Positions 8,023-17,098 of a stretch of DNA of 57,622 nucleotides are shown piece by piece. Location of the stretch: contig DFXK01000016.1 in the NCBI GenBank assembly GCA_002383165.1, positions 1 to 57,622 of the forward strand. Reading direction: 5' to 3'. A model generated the notes under the pieces. The model was given only the letters and a program-made list of their open reading frames with translations, was not told the origin of the DNA and made no database searches. A program made the translations under genes and the position numbers. Every line of letters begins with the position of its first letter. Position 1 is the first letter of the stretch. This DNA comes from Flavobacteriales bacterium UBA4110 (lineage in GTDB: Bacteria; Bacteroidota; Bacteroidia; Flavobacteriales; Weeksellaceae).

Positions 8023-9237
8023 ATGAGACAAAATCAGAAATCGGCAGCCATCGGCTTCATTTTTATCACATTACTAATCGATATTACGGGCTGGGGAATT
8101 ATTATTCCTGTAGTTCCTAAATTAATAGAAGAGCTTATTCATGCAGATGTAAGTGAGGCAGCAAAATATGGAGGCTGGCTCAGTTTTGCTTATGCTTTTA
8201 TCCAATTTGTTTTTTCACCGCTTGTGGGCAATCTTAGTGATAAATATGGAAGGAGACCCATTATTTTGTTATCCCTTTTCGGATTTTCAATTGATTATAT
8301 TTTTCTTGCATTATCACCAAACATCTGGTGGCTGTTTATCGGCAGAATTATTGCAGGAGTAACAGGAGCAAGCGTTACGACGGCAAGTGCTTATATCGCT
8401 GATATATCTACAGATGAAGACCGCGCCAAGAATTTTGGGTTAATAGGTGCTGCATTTGGGATCGGATTTATCATTGGACCTGTGCTTGGTGGTGTTTTAG
8501 GGCATTATGGATCCAGGGTTCCTTTTTATGCAGCTGCTGCTCTTTGCCTTATCAATTTTGTTTATGGCTACTTTATTTTGCCGGAAAGTTTACCAAAAGA
8601 AAACAGACGCCCACTGGATTGGAAAAGAGCGAATCCTGTTGGTTCATTCAAATTTCTAAGAAAACATCCTGAGATATCAGGACTTACCACTGCTCTGATT
8701 CTGATTTACATCGGTGGTCACGCTGTGCAAAGCAACTGGAGTTTTTATACTATGTATCGCTTCGGCTGGGACGAGCGGATGATCGGGATTTCTTTAGGCG
8801 TTGTTGGACTAATGGTGGGGCTAGTTCAAGGATTATTGATTCGTTGGATCAATCCTAAGCTAGGTGATCAGAAAAGCGTTTTATATGGATTGTTACTATA
8901 TGCAATTGGGATGTTACTGTATGCTTTTGCATCAGAGGGTTGGATGATGCTTGCATTTACTGTACCATATTGTCTTGGAGGTATTTGCGGCCCGGCTTTG
9001 CAGTCCATCATCACTAAAAATATTCCGTCCAATGAGCAAGGTGAGTTGCAGGGTGCACTTACCAGTCTTATGAGTGCCACATCCATTATTGGTCCGCCAC
9101 TTATGACACAGCTTTTCTACTATTTCACGCATAAAAATGCACCGTTTCTGTTTCCTGGTGCGCCATTTTTTTTAGCGTTTCTTCTTTTCCTTTTAGGACT
9201 GTATTTTGTTTATAATACTTTTTCCAGTAAAAAATGA
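8023..9237 (+). CDS. TetA-like major facilitator superfamily exporter
   Basis: A 404-residue, 12-segment drug:proton antiporter of the TetA/TCR group. After the first helix it carries the conserved DRxGRR-type loop as GNLSDKYGRRPIILLSLFG, and the fifth helix has the antiporter motif as FGIGFIIGPVLGG. The second half shows IPSNEQGELQGALTSL, also typical of TetA homologues. The substrate is unknown; members of this group are often annotated as tetracycline resistance but most in Chryseobacterium are uncharacterised. I chose ATG 8023 (MRQNQKSAAIG). A TTG start at 7957 would add 22 non-hydrophobic residues that read like intergenic sequence and would lie only 19 bp past the secDF terminator. Confidence 0.88.
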   Translation: MRQNQKSAAIGFIFITLLIDITGWGIIIPVVPKLIEELIHADVSEAAKYGGWLSFAYAFIQFVFSPLVGNLSDKYGRRPIILLSLFGFSIDYIFLALSPNIWWLFIGRIIAGVTGASVTTASAYIADISTDEDRAKNFGLIGAAFGIGFIIGPVLGGVLGHYGSRVPFYAAAALCLINFVYGYFILPESLPKENRRPLDWKRANPVGSFKFLRKHPEISGLTTALILIYIGGHAVQSNWSFYTMYRFGWDERMIGISLGVVGLMVGLVQGLLIRWINPKLGDQKSVLYGLLLYAIGMLLYAFASEGWMMLAFTVPYCLGGICGPALQSIITKNIPSNEQGELQGALTSLMSATSIIGPPLMTQLFYYFTHKNAPFLFPGAPFFLAFLLFLLGLYFVYNTFSSKK

Positions 9238-9343
9238 TAAGTTGATTATTTAATTTATTTACAGTGGTTTAGTCATTTGGACTACATAATGATTTTTATG
9301 AAAAAATTATCATTACGTCTGTATTAGTTAAGTTTATGTTTAT

Positions 9344-9351
9344 TAATTTTG
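9344..9351 (+). promoter_or_regulatory. -7 promoter box of the tatA-PAP2 unit
   Basis: TAATTTTG fits TAnnTTTG but sits only 4 bp before the ATG at 9356. Transcription starting about 7 bp downstream would place the start at or just inside the gene, so the message would be leaderless or the real promoter is elsewhere. Confidence 0.35.
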
Positions 9352-9355
9352 TACT

Positions 9356-9679
9356 ATGGAATTGAGCTTAGGAGAAATGCTGCTGATTGCCTTGGCAATC
9401 GTTGTTTTATTTGGCCCGGATAAACTGCCCGAGATTGCAAGAGGCTTGGGAGAAGGCGTGCGCAAAATGAAAGGTGCAGTAGAAGACATTAAAACCGAGA
9501 TAATGAAAGAAGCGGATAATCCGGTCTCCGAAATCAAAAAAGAAATTGAAAAAGTAAAACAGTCTGCACAGGAATTCAATCCTCTGGCGGAAAAAAATAC
9601 GCAGGAAGCACTTGCACAGCAAACCCCAAAAATCGATCTTTCCGAGGACGATACTCACCAAGGTCCTGTTAGCAGATAA
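9356..9679 (+). CDS. tatA: Sec-independent translocase protein, TatA/TatE family
   Basis: A 107-residue twin-arginine translocation component. It has one N-terminal membrane helix (about 5-19), the hinge FGPDKLPE (19-26), an amphipathic helix (IARGLGEGVRKMKGAVEDIKTEI) and a long charged cytoplasmic tail. In the Tat pathway such proteins polymerise with TatC to move folded proteins across the inner membrane. The extended, proline-containing tail makes it longer than TatE and somewhat TatB-like; Bacteroidetes usually have TatA and TatC without a clear TatB. No tatC is in the window. It is followed after 3 bp by the PAP2 gene, so the two are probably co-transcribed. Confidence 0.9.
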   Translation: MELSLGEMLLIALAIVVLFGPDKLPEIARGLGEGVRKMKGAVEDIKTEIMKEADNPVSEIKKEIEKVKQSAQEFNPLAEKNTQEALAQQTPKIDLSEDDTHQGPVSR

Positions 9680-9682
9680 CTT

Positions 9683-10237
9683 ATGAACGGGTTAATTGAG
9701 AAAGATCAGCAGTTATTATTGTTCCTGAATGGGCTTGGCAGCTCGTCGTTTGATCCTTTCTGGCTGATGATTACGGGGAAATGGTTCTGGGTGCCATTTT
9801 ACATTATCCTCGCTTACTATCTTTTCAAGAGTTTTCCTCTTAAAAAATTTATATTTATACTTATATTTTTGGCTATCGGGATTGCAATTTCAGATCAGCT
9901 GGCTGGAATTTTCAAAATCGGAGTTGCCAGATTACGACCTTGTCATACCGAAGCTTTGATGTCTAAGATGCGTCTTGTAACCTGCGGAGGACAGTTCGGA
10001 TTTTATTCTTCACACGCATCCAATTCATTTTTTCTGGTCAGTTTTTTATCTATGCTTATTGGGAAAAAATATCAGTTTTTACCATATATTCTCTTTTTGT
10101 GGGCTATACTAGTTTCTTACAGCAGAATATATCTTGGAGTCCATTTTCCGTTGGATGTTGCGTTTGGTGCTGGCGTAGGATTTCTATTGGGTGGTTTCTT
10201 GGCCACACTTACCAAAAAAGTTTTACGCAAGAATTAG
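9683..10237 (+). CDS. PAP2-family membrane phosphatase
   Basis: A 184-residue integral membrane lipid phosphatase with five or six helices. The three catalytic motifs are visible: K78-x6-R85-P86 (KIGVARLRP), S109-S-H111 (YSSHASN) and S147-R148-x5-H154-x3-D158 (SRIYLGVHFPLD). Such enzymes remove phosphate from undecaprenyl pyrophosphate, phosphatidate or lipid A on the outer face of the inner membrane; the exact substrate is not evident. The gene starts 3 bp after tatA. It runs towards rlmH, with a repeated structured element between the two genes. Confidence 0.92.
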   Translation: MNGLIEKDQQLLLFLNGLGSSSFDPFWLMITGKWFWVPFYIILAYYLFKSFPLKKFIFILIFLAIGIAISDQLAGIFKIGVARLRPCHTEALMSKMRLVTCGGQFGFYSSHASNSFFLVSFLSMLIGKKYQFLPYILFLWAILVSYSRIYLGVHFPLDVAFGAGVGFLLGGFLATLTKKVLRKN

Positions 10238-10245
10238 TTTGTTCA

Positions 10246-10367
10246 GGAGCTTTTCCCGCTATCCACTATATCTTTTTTTCGTTCAGCCGGCATCGCTTCG
10301 CGCGCCGCCTTCAATCAAAAAAGGATGCCGTTACTATCGGGGCTAGTTGGCAATTCGGGATATTTTA
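10246..10367. repeat. Intergenic repeat, copy A (also at 38156-38250)
   Basis: It shares two conserved blocks with 38156-38250: GGAGCTT..CCCGCTATCC(A/G)CTATATCTTTTT at the left and AAAAAGGATGCCG(T/C)TACTAT..GGGGCTAGT at the right, then a weaker (C)A-TTCGG-ATTT block. The middle is variable, here a GC-rich stretch with CGCGCGCC. The two blocks can pair partly (ATCTTTTT with AAAAAGGAT, and AGC/CCC with GGGGCT), giving a long imperfect hairpin. It lies between convergent genes, where it may end transcription. I recall similar blocks in other flavobacterial intergenic regions but cannot name a published family. Confidence 0.65.
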
Positions 10368-10405
10368 ATCACTATACTGAATAGAATAAATTCCGGCGTT
10401 GCCTC

Positions 10406-10879
10406 CTAATCGTTATGATAGGGCTTGCCTTGGAGAATAGTAGCAGCACGATAGATTTGTTCCACAAAAAACAGACGGATCATCTGATGCGTAAAAGTCA
10501 TTTTGGACAGAGAGATTTTTTCGTTGGCTCTGTTGTAGATTTCCTCCGAAAAACCATAAGCGCCGCCCACCAGAAAATGAATTTTTTTCACAGAACTTCC
10601 CATCCAGAAATCTATTTTTTCAGAAAATTCCCGGCTTGTAAAATGTTTGCCTTTTTCATCTAGAAGAATTACCAAATCGGAAGAATCCATTTGATTTTGG
10701 AATAATTTAGCTTCTTCTTTTTTTAGCTGGTCGGGCGTTAAGTTTTTGGCATTTTTAACATCCGGAATTTCCATCAGTTCAAAATTCCAGTGTTTCGGTA
10801 TTCTTGGAAGATAATATTTCATCAGAGAAACAATTTCCTTATCGTCAGTTTTTCCGATGCAGATCAAATTGATACGCAT
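10406..10879 (-). CDS. rlmH: 23S rRNA (pseudouridine1915-N3)-methyltransferase RlmH
   Basis: A 157-residue SPOUT-class methyltransferase that methylates pseudouridine 1915 in helix 69 of 23S rRNA within the assembled 70S ribosome. The length is standard. The S-adenosylmethionine trefoil-knot elements are visible: LVILLDEKGKHFTSREF, then HFLVGGAYGFSEE and the C-terminal knot KMTFTHQMIRLFFVEQIYRA. It starts MRINLICIGKT, the usual opening of the family. Its promoter box (TATCTTTG) lies back-to-back with that of the divergent yihY-like gene. Confidence 0.96.
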   Translation of the reverse strand: MRINLICIGKTDDKEIVSLMKYYLPRIPKHWNFELMEIPDVKNAKNLTPDQLKKEEAKLFQNQMDSSDLVILLDEKGKHFTSREFSEKIDFWMGSSVKKIHFLVGGAYGFSEEIYNRANEKISLSKMTFTHQMIRLFFVEQIYRAATILQGKPYHND

Positions 10880-10883
10880 TTAG

Positions 10884-10904
10884 TATATTTGTAAAGCAAA
10901 GATA
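10884..10904. promoter_or_regulatory. Overlapping divergent promoters of rlmH and the yihY-like gene
   Basis: TATATTTG at 10884-10891 on the + strand faces the gene at 10909. TATCTTTG on the - strand (bases 10897-10904) faces rlmH, 17 bp from its ATG. Both match TAnnTTTG. The two genes are only 29 bp apart, so polymerase at one box should exclude the other. Confidence 0.55.
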
Positions 10905-10908
10905 AAGA

Positions 10909-11847
10909 ATGGCAAAAAAGATACAGCGCTTTTTTTCAAGAATCCAGAATTTTTTTGACGGAATACATATTCCGGTTTTGGGTATATCTCTATGGAAGAT
11001 GCTTTCTATCTATCTGGATGCTATTTTCAAGAATCCTTTGGGACGGCAGGCTGCAAGTATCTCCTGGAGTTTTTTCCTCAGTTTATTTCCGATGATTCTT
11101 TTCTTCCTTTCTGTTTTGCCATTTATGCCGCATTATGACAAGCTTCAGTTTTACATCTTCGAAGTACTGATGCCAAAAATATTTCCATCTCATATGCAGA
11201 GCGACGTGACGGGCTACATCCAGTCCAGCCTGATTCCGAATATGAAATCAATAAGTAATTTTACGATTCTTTTATCCTTCATATTTGCAACCAATGGCTG
11301 TTTTTCACTTATAAACGGATTCAACAGGAATACAGAATTGCAGCGTACTTTTGTAAAAGAATATCTTCTGGCAATGCTTATCACGATATGTTTTCTGAGT
11401 TTTGTCTGTCTCTCGATTTTTGGAATTTATTACAGTGAGGTTGTTCTCAAATTATTTACCCCTACTTATGATATTTCCTGGTTTACACAAAACCTAACCA
11501 AGATCATCGGATTTATATCATTTCCATTATTTTATTTAATCCTTCTAACATTATTTTACTGGATAGGCTGTATCAAGATTACAAGATTAAGAGAGGCTTT
11601 CCCAGGCGCAGTGCTCACTACCGTTCTGTTTGTAATACTTACTTATTTCTTTGCCATTTACGTTGCGAATATCGCAAGATATAATATACTATACGGTTCC
11701 ATTGGCTCAATTATTTTGGTGATGGTTTGGGTCAATGTCAATGTTTTTCTTGTTCTGATGGGTAACGAGCTGAATCTTGCTATTAAAAAAGTCAAACTAG
11801 AAAAACTGATTCGTGAAGAAATGACTTCTGGCGCAATAGAAGCTTAG
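10909..11847 (+). CDS. YihY/virulence factor BrkB family membrane protein
   Basis: A 312-residue inner-membrane protein with about six helices, once called ribonuclease BN by mistake. Family hallmarks include ASISWSFFLSLFPMILFFLSVLPF near residue 45, FPGAVLTTVLFVILTYFFAIYV, and the C-terminal YNILYGSIGSIILVMVWVNVNVFLVLMGNELN block. The molecular function of the family is still unclear; a transport role is often suggested. It begins 29 bp from the divergent rlmH and is followed by 180 bp of AT-rich sequence with no clear terminator before the convergent nhaA. Confidence 0.88.
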   Translation: MAKKIQRFFSRIQNFFDGIHIPVLGISLWKMLSIYLDAIFKNPLGRQAASISWSFFLSLFPMILFFLSVLPFMPHYDKLQFYIFEVLMPKIFPSHMQSDVTGYIQSSLIPNMKSISNFTILLSFIFATNGCFSLINGFNRNTELQRTFVKEYLLAMLITICFLSFVCLSIFGIYYSEVVLKLFTPTYDISWFTQNLTKIIGFISFPLFYLILLTLFYWIGCIKITRLREAFPGAVLTTVLFVILTYFFAIYVANIARYNILYGSIGSIILVMVWVNVNVFLVLMGNELNLAIKKVKLEKLIREEMTSGAIEA

Positions 11848-12027
11848 AGATTTGTAACATAATTTTAATAAGATAATAGCAAATTAAAATTTATAAGAAA
11901 ATATTCTCTCTGATTTTGCAAATCAAGAAAATGTGTATGTCATTTAATCTGCAAAATATACCTTATTTGCGAGAAATATTTAATTGTGAGCGTCCGATAA
12001 TTGCTATAAAATTATTTGTAATTAAAA

Positions 12028-13197
12028 TTAAACCGGCAGAGAACTTTTCTTTTTAGTCTTTAAAATGATGAATCCTACAAATCCGGAAAGCACCGAAGCA
12101 AACAAAATACTTATTTTAGAAATATCCTGATTTTCTATATTTTCCGGAAATGCCAGAAGCGATACAAAGATCGACATTGTGAAGCCAATTCCTGCTAAAA
12201 AACCAACGCCAATCATTTCTTTCCAAGCAGAAAAAGCAGGTAATTCGCCTAGCTTAGATCTAATTGCTAGAAATGAAAAAAGATTAATCCCCAATACTTT
12301 GCCAGCAAATAACCCGAAAATAATCCCCAAACTCAGCGGACTTACAAAATGATCCAAAACTTCAGCTTGAAACGTTATGTTCGTATTGGCCAAGGCAAAA
12401 ATCGGCATTATGAAAAAGCTTACGGGAATATGAAGCTGTTCTTCCAATTTTTCCAATGGTGAAATCTCAGTATCAGACACATTTGTTGGAATCGTAAATG
12501 CCAATATTACACCTGCAATAGTTGCGTGGATACCAGAATGATGCATAAAATACCATAGAAATAGTCCCGGAACAAGATAGAAAATGATTTTTGTAATCTT
12601 TAACTTATTGAGGATTATCAGTAAAAGTGTGATTACGCCACAAACACCGAGGGAGAGCCAATCAATAGAATCGGTATAAAATAATGCGATCACAATGATA
12701 GCGCCCAGATCATCTACAATCGCTAATGCGCTTAGAAATATTTTTAAGGAATTGGGGACACTTTTGCCCAGCAAAGAAATGATAGCCAATGAAAAAGCAA
12801 TATCAGTCGCCATTGGAATAGCCCAGCCGTTTTTATAATCTGTACTGTGATTGAAAGCTATAAAAATCAGCGCAGGAATCAGCATTCCGCCAATGGCTGC
12901 AAAAATGGGAAGGCTTGCTTTTTTTATATCAGATAATTCGCCTTCTACCAATTCACGTTTTATTTCCAGTCCCACTAAAAGGAAGAAAATAGCCATTAAA
13001 CCGTCATTGATCCACACGGACAAAGAATAATTCAGATGAAAAAGCTCTGTCCCAAAGTTGGTATCCAAAAAATTCTGAAAACCTTCTGCAGAAGAAGTGT
13101 TGGCAATAATTAATGATAAAAAAACGCACAGAATAAGAAGGATTCCGGAAGTCTTGCTGCTGTGGAAAAATTTCTGAAAGTATTTTGATAATTCCAT
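12028..13197 (-). CDS. nhaA: Na+/H+ antiporter NhaA
   Basis: A 389-residue, 12-helix inner-membrane antiporter that exports sodium in exchange for protons. The ion-binding aspartates are D162-D163 in ALAIVDDLGAIIVIALFYT, and the discontinuous-helix motif TDIAFSLAI follows D132. The length is normal for the NhaA family. Its ATG directly follows the stop codon of the RSH gene with no gap, so translation of nhaA is probably coupled to the upstream stress-alarmone gene. That pairing suggests salt or pH tolerance and the stringent response share a transcript here. Confidence 0.95.
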   Translation of the reverse strand: MELSKYFQKFFHSSKTSGILLILCVFLSLIIANTSSAEGFQNFLDTNFGTELFHLNYSLSVWINDGLMAIFFLLVGLEIKRELVEGELSDIKKASLPIFAAIGGMLIPALIFIAFNHSTDYKNGWAIPMATDIAFSLAIISLLGKSVPNSLKIFLSALAIVDDLGAIIVIALFYTDSIDWLSLGVCGVITLLLIILNKLKITKIIFYLVPGLFLWYFMHHSGIHATIAGVILAFTIPTNVSDTEISPLEKLEEQLHIPVSFFIMPIFALANTNITFQAEVLDHFVSPLSLGIIFGLFAGKVLGINLFSFLAIRSKLGELPAFSAWKEMIGVGFLAGIGFTMSIFVSLLAFPENIENQDISKISILFASVLSGFVGFIILKTKKKSSLPV

Positions 13198-15399
13198 TTA
13201 AACTCTTTTAACTTTTGACACGCCGTTAATGGCTTTGAGTTGTTTAAATGTTTCTTCCAGCTGACTCTTATTTTTAACTTCCAGATTGATATTTCCAACA
13301 AAAATACCATCATTGGAAGCGATGCTCATACTTTTCATATCCATACTCATATTATTACTGATGACAGCGGTAATGTCATTAATCATCCCTATTCTGTCCA
13401 GACCTTCAATTTCGATCTTTATTCTGTTCTTGAAACTTTCCGCGTTCACCCATTTTGCTTGCAACACACGATAGTCATAGTTGGCTCTAAGATTAATCGC
13501 ATTAGCACAATTGTCATTATGGACTTTGATGCCGTCCGAAATGGTTATAAACCCAAAAATCTTATCCCCGGGAATCACCGTACAGCATTTGGCAAAAGTG
13601 TAGTTGAGTTTCTCTTCATCCTTGCCAAAGACAATCATATCCAGATTTGAGTCTATCTTTTCTACATATTCTTCTTTACTGGAAGATTTTCGGAAACGAT
13701 TTAGGAGGTTGCTGAGAATACCCTTTTTGTCGGAATATCGTTTGATATCGCCAATATCAAAAGTTCCGTTTTGGAAACCTAAAAACAAATCCTGAGAAGT
13801 TTTCAGATTAAGGAACTTCTGTAACCCATTGATTTCATCATCATTGAAATTCAACTTTGCATGGCGCATTTTTCTCTGGAGAATTTCCTTTCCTTCTGCT
13901 GTATTTTGATTTTTTTCAGAATTAAGGATATTCTTGATTTTAGACTTCGCTTTGGAAGTCACTACAAAATCCAGCCAGTCTGGTTTCGGTTTTTGATTCT
14001 GAGAAGAAAGAATATCAATCTGGTCACCGTTTTGAAGAACATAACTGATTGGAACCAGTTTCCCATTGATTTTCGCACCAAGACATTTTGTTCCCAAATC
14101 TGAGTGAACCGAAAAAGCAAAATCCAAAGCAGTTGCTCCGGTTGGTAAAATTTTGATTTCTCCTTTTGGTGTGAAAACAAAAACTTCTTTGGAATAGAGA
14201 TTTAATTTAATATTATCAAGAAGCTCAGACGTAGATAGGTTTTGCTGCTGTTCCAAAACTTCCCGGATTTCCGAAACCCAGTTTTCAAACCTTTGGTCAT
14301 CACTGTTTTTTCGATAGCCTTCTTTGTATTTGTAATGGGCGGCAACGCCTTTTTCGGCAATTTCATCCATCCTTTCGGAACGGATTTGGACTTCTATCCA
14401 TTTTTTATCCGGTCCCATTACCGTAAGGTGCAAACTTTCATAACCTGTAGATCTTGGTTGGGAAATCCAGTCGCGCATTCGGGAAGGATTACTTTGGTAA
14501 AGGTCTGTTACAATAGAATAGATTTTCCAAGCCAGAAATTTCTCATTTCTCGGGTCAGATTTATAAATGATTCTAATGGCGTAATTATCATAAACTTCCT
14601 CAAAAGTCACATTCTGCTTCTGCATTTTTCGATAAATCGAACTGATGGCTTTTGCGCGTCCTTTGATGGTGAAGTTGAGGTTTTCTTCTTTCAGCTGTTC
14701 GGAAACTTCTTTGGTGAATTCTTCAACATATTTTTCACGAACTTCTTTTGCGGTTTCTAATTTTGCCTGAATCTCGTTGTAAACATCAGGATTATTATAT
14801 TTTAAAGATAAATCTTCAAGTTCCGATTTGATAGAGTAAAGACCGAATCTGTGAGCTAACGGTGCGTAAATATAAGCTGTTTCCGCCGCGATTTTTTTCT
14901 GCTTTACAGGATGCATACTTTCCAAAGTTCTCATATTATGCAGTCGGTCTGCAATTTTGATGAGAATCACCCGGAAGTCTTCGGAAAGCGTCAGTAGAAG
15001 TTTTCTGTAATTTTCTGACTGAACAGAGATGTTCTGCTGATTCATCACAGAGATTTTAGTCAATCCGCTTACGATATCTGCAATGGTTTTTCCGAAGATT
15101 TTATTGAGGTCTTCGTAAGTGTATTCAGAATCTTCTATAACATCGTGAAGTAAGGCGCAGGCAATACTGGTTGCACCCAAACCAATCTCATTAGCAACGA
15201 TTTTTGCAACTTCTATCGGATGATAGATGTAAGGTTCGCCGGTTTTTCTTCGCTGGTCTTTGTGAGCATCCAAAGCAATATCAAAAGCTTTTCTGATAAG
15301 CTTGTTCTGCTCCTCGTCCAACGTTCGGTAAGTATTGGATATGAGGTCTTTATATCGTGCAAGGATTTCCTTGTTTTCTTTCTCTAAATCGTAAATCAT
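13198..15399 (-). CDS. Bifunctional (p)ppGpp synthetase/hydrolase, RelA/SpoT family
   Basis: A 733-residue long RSH enzyme that makes and breaks the stringent-response alarmones pppGpp and ppGpp. The N-terminal HD hydrolase domain is intact (HDVIED at 85-90, with the DAHKDQRRKTGEPYIYHP substrate loop near 44-61). The synthetase domain follows at about 230-360 (TIKGRAKAISSIYRKMQKQ, YAIRIIYKS). A TGS domain lies near 400-460 (VFTPKGEIKILPTGATALDFAFSVH), then a helical/zinc-type region with CC at the CCTVIPGD motif, and an ACT domain at the C-terminus. The preserved hydrolase motif makes it SpoT-like (bifunctional) rather than RelA-like. Confidence 0.95.
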   Translation of the reverse strand: MIYDLEKENKEILARYKDLISNTYRTLDEEQNKLIRKAFDIALDAHKDQRRKTGEPYIYHPIEVAKIVANEIGLGATSIACALLHDVIEDSEYTYEDLNKIFGKTIADIVSGLTKISVMNQQNISVQSENYRKLLLTLSEDFRVILIKIADRLHNMRTLESMHPVKQKKIAAETAYIYAPLAHRFGLYSIKSELEDLSLKYNNPDVYNEIQAKLETAKEVREKYVEEFTKEVSEQLKEENLNFTIKGRAKAISSIYRKMQKQNVTFEEVYDNYAIRIIYKSDPRNEKFLAWKIYSIVTDLYQSNPSRMRDWISQPRSTGYESLHLTVMGPDKKWIEVQIRSERMDEIAEKGVAAHYKYKEGYRKNSDDQRFENWVSEIREVLEQQQNLSTSELLDNIKLNLYSKEVFVFTPKGEIKILPTGATALDFAFSVHSDLGTKCLGAKINGKLVPISYVLQNGDQIDILSSQNQKPKPDWLDFVVTSKAKSKIKNILNSEKNQNTAEGKEILQRKMRHAKLNFNDDEINGLQKFLNLKTSQDLFLGFQNGTFDIGDIKRYSDKKGILSNLLNRFRKSSSKEEYVEKIDSNLDMIVFGKDEEKLNYTFAKCCTVIPGDKIFGFITISDGIKVHNDNCANAINLRANYDYRVLQAKWVNAESFKNRIKIEIEGLDRIGMINDITAVISNNMSMDMKSMSIASNDGIFVGNINLEVKNKSQLEETFKQLKAINGVSKVKRV

Positions 15400-15420
15400 C
15401 TAAATCGTGTAAATGAGTAA

Positions 15421-15451
15421 CGAATATACTAAAAAATACAAAAAAAGTCAA
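15421..15451 (-). promoter_or_regulatory. Promoter of the RSH-nhaA unit
   Basis: On the reverse strand TATATTCG (one mismatch to TAnnTTTG) lies at 15421-15428, with a -33 TTG at 15449-15451 and a 20-bp spacer, as expected for Bacteroidetes sigma-A promoters. The box is 21 bp before the RSH start codon. Confidence 0.5.
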
Positions 15452-15605
15452 AAGCTAAGTAGTTAATTCCAAGGATTAATTTATTAATTTTAATTCCATT
15501 CCTAATGTGATGAAAAAAGGGTGTTTTGTATTTATTTTTCAAAAAATTAATAATTACCCCTATTAATTTTATATATTAGTGTTTTAAAAACATAAAATAT
15601 TAGCT

Positions 15606-17048
15606 ATGGAAGAGGGTTTTTTGAGTGGTTATCCTGCGATAAATGATATTTATGATGAGATGATGTCCGGTAATGTGGTAAGAAATCATTATAGGGATTT
15701 TGTAAATGCTTTTTCCAGGTTTGACGTCTCTGAGGTGGACCAGAAAAATGACCTTGCGAAGAAACTATTTATGACGCAAGGGATTACTTTCACGGTTTAT
15801 AATGATGGTGAGGGAATCGAAAAGATTTTTCCTTTTGATGTGGTTCCAAGAATTATTCAGTCATCAGAATGGGAATTTATACAGAAAGGAATTAAACAAA
15901 GATTGAAGGCGCTCAATATTTTTCTTAAGGATGTTTATCATCAGCAATTCATTATCAAAGATGAAGTTTTGCCATCGTCTTTGGTTTATACTTGTCCCAA
16001 TTATCTTCGAGAAATGATTAATGTAGATGTGCCGTTTGACATTTATACACACATCAGCGGAATCGACCTTATCAGAGATTATGACGGGAGTTATTATGTT
16101 TTGGAAGATAATCTCAGAACGCCTTCCGGAGTGAGTTATATGTTGGAAAATCGGAAAATGAGCTATCGACTCTTTCCTAATATTTTGCCTAATATTAAGG
16201 TTAAACAAGTTAATATCTATCCTGATTTATTAATAAAAAATCTATTGTCATTTGGTCGTCAAATCAGTGCAAAACCGAATGTAGTTTTATTGACGCCGGG
16301 CATTTTCAATTCCGCTTATTTTGAACATACAACTTTAGCTCGATTAATGGGAATCGAATTGGTGGAAGGTCGTGATTTGGTGGTTCAAAATCATCAGGTT
16401 TATATGAAAACTACAAAAGGTCTCAAAAAAGTAGATGTTATTTATAGAAGAGTGGATGATGAGTTTATTGACCCGTTGGTTTTCCGTCAAGATAGTGTTT
16501 TGGGTGTTCCGGGATTGTATCACTCTTACAGAAAAGGAAATGTCATCATCGTGAATGCAATGGGAAATGGTGTTGCGGATGATAAAGCGATTTATTCTTA
16601 CGTTCCTGATATGATTCGATATTATTTGGGAGAAGAACCTATTCTGAAAAGCGTTCCAACTTACCGAATGGAAAATATGGACGAACGGAGATACGCCATA
16701 GAAAATATGCACAAAATGGTGGTCAAAAAAACCAATGAAAGTGGCGGTTACGGAATGCTAATCGGAGACAAAGCCACCGATGAAGAAATCGCTGAATTCA
16801 CAAAACAAATCAATCTGAATCCAAGAAGTTACATTGCTCAACCAATTATTAAACTTTCAACAGCGCCTTGTTATATCAACGGTATTTTACAACCGAGAAG
16901 AGTTGATCTAAGACCTTTTGCATTATACGGTCCGGATGGAATTGACATCGTTCCGGGAGGATTAACAAGAGTTGCGCTGAAAGAAGGTTCTATTGTCGTG
17001 AATTCTTCTCAAGGTGGAGGTTCAAAAGATACTTGGGTCGTAGATTAA
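15606..17048 (+). CDS. Circularly permuted ATP-grasp type 2 family protein (DUF404/DUF407)
   Basis: A 480-residue predicted carboxylate-amine ligase. Recognisable blocks are VYNDGEGIEKIFPFDVVPRII near residue 58, SGIDLIRDYDGSYYVLEDNLRTPSGVSYMLENR near 150-180, the YRRVDDEFIDPLVFRQDS nucleotide-binding part, and ESGGYGMLIG followed by RPFALYG and PGGLTRVALKEGS at the C-terminus. These are hallmarks of the permuted ATP-grasp group that travels with an alpha-E protein and a transglutaminase, exactly as here. Comparative genomics predicts these units make or attach a small peptide-like tag, but the product is unknown. The length is usual for the family. Confidence 0.9.
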   Translation: MEEGFLSGYPAINDIYDEMMSGNVVRNHYRDFVNAFSRFDVSEVDQKNDLAKKLFMTQGITFTVYNDGEGIEKIFPFDVVPRIIQSSEWEFIQKGIKQRLKALNIFLKDVYHQQFIIKDEVLPSSLVYTCPNYLREMINVDVPFDIYTHISGIDLIRDYDGSYYVLEDNLRTPSGVSYMLENRKMSYRLFPNILPNIKVKQVNIYPDLLIKNLLSFGRQISAKPNVVLLTPGIFNSAYFEHTTLARLMGIELVEGRDLVVQNHQVYMKTTKGLKKVDVIYRRVDDEFIDPLVFRQDSVLGVPGLYHSYRKGNVIIVNAMGNGVADDKAIYSYVPDMIRYYLGEEPILKSVPTYRMENMDERRYAIENMHKMVVKKTNESGGYGMLIGDKATDEEIAEFTKQINLNPRSYIAQPIIKLSTAPCYINGILQPRRVDLRPFALYGPDGIDIVPGGLTRVALKEGSIVVNSSQGGGSKDTWVVD

Positions 17049-17098
17049 TTATAATTGATGAATGATACATGATGAAAGATTTAAAAAAAGTAAATGGC

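Noticed and set aside
14242..14760. 172-codon forward frame within the RSH gene
   Set aside because: Antisense to a highly conserved enzyme, with no promoter box, no family resemblance and Phe-rich composition typical of reversed coding DNA.
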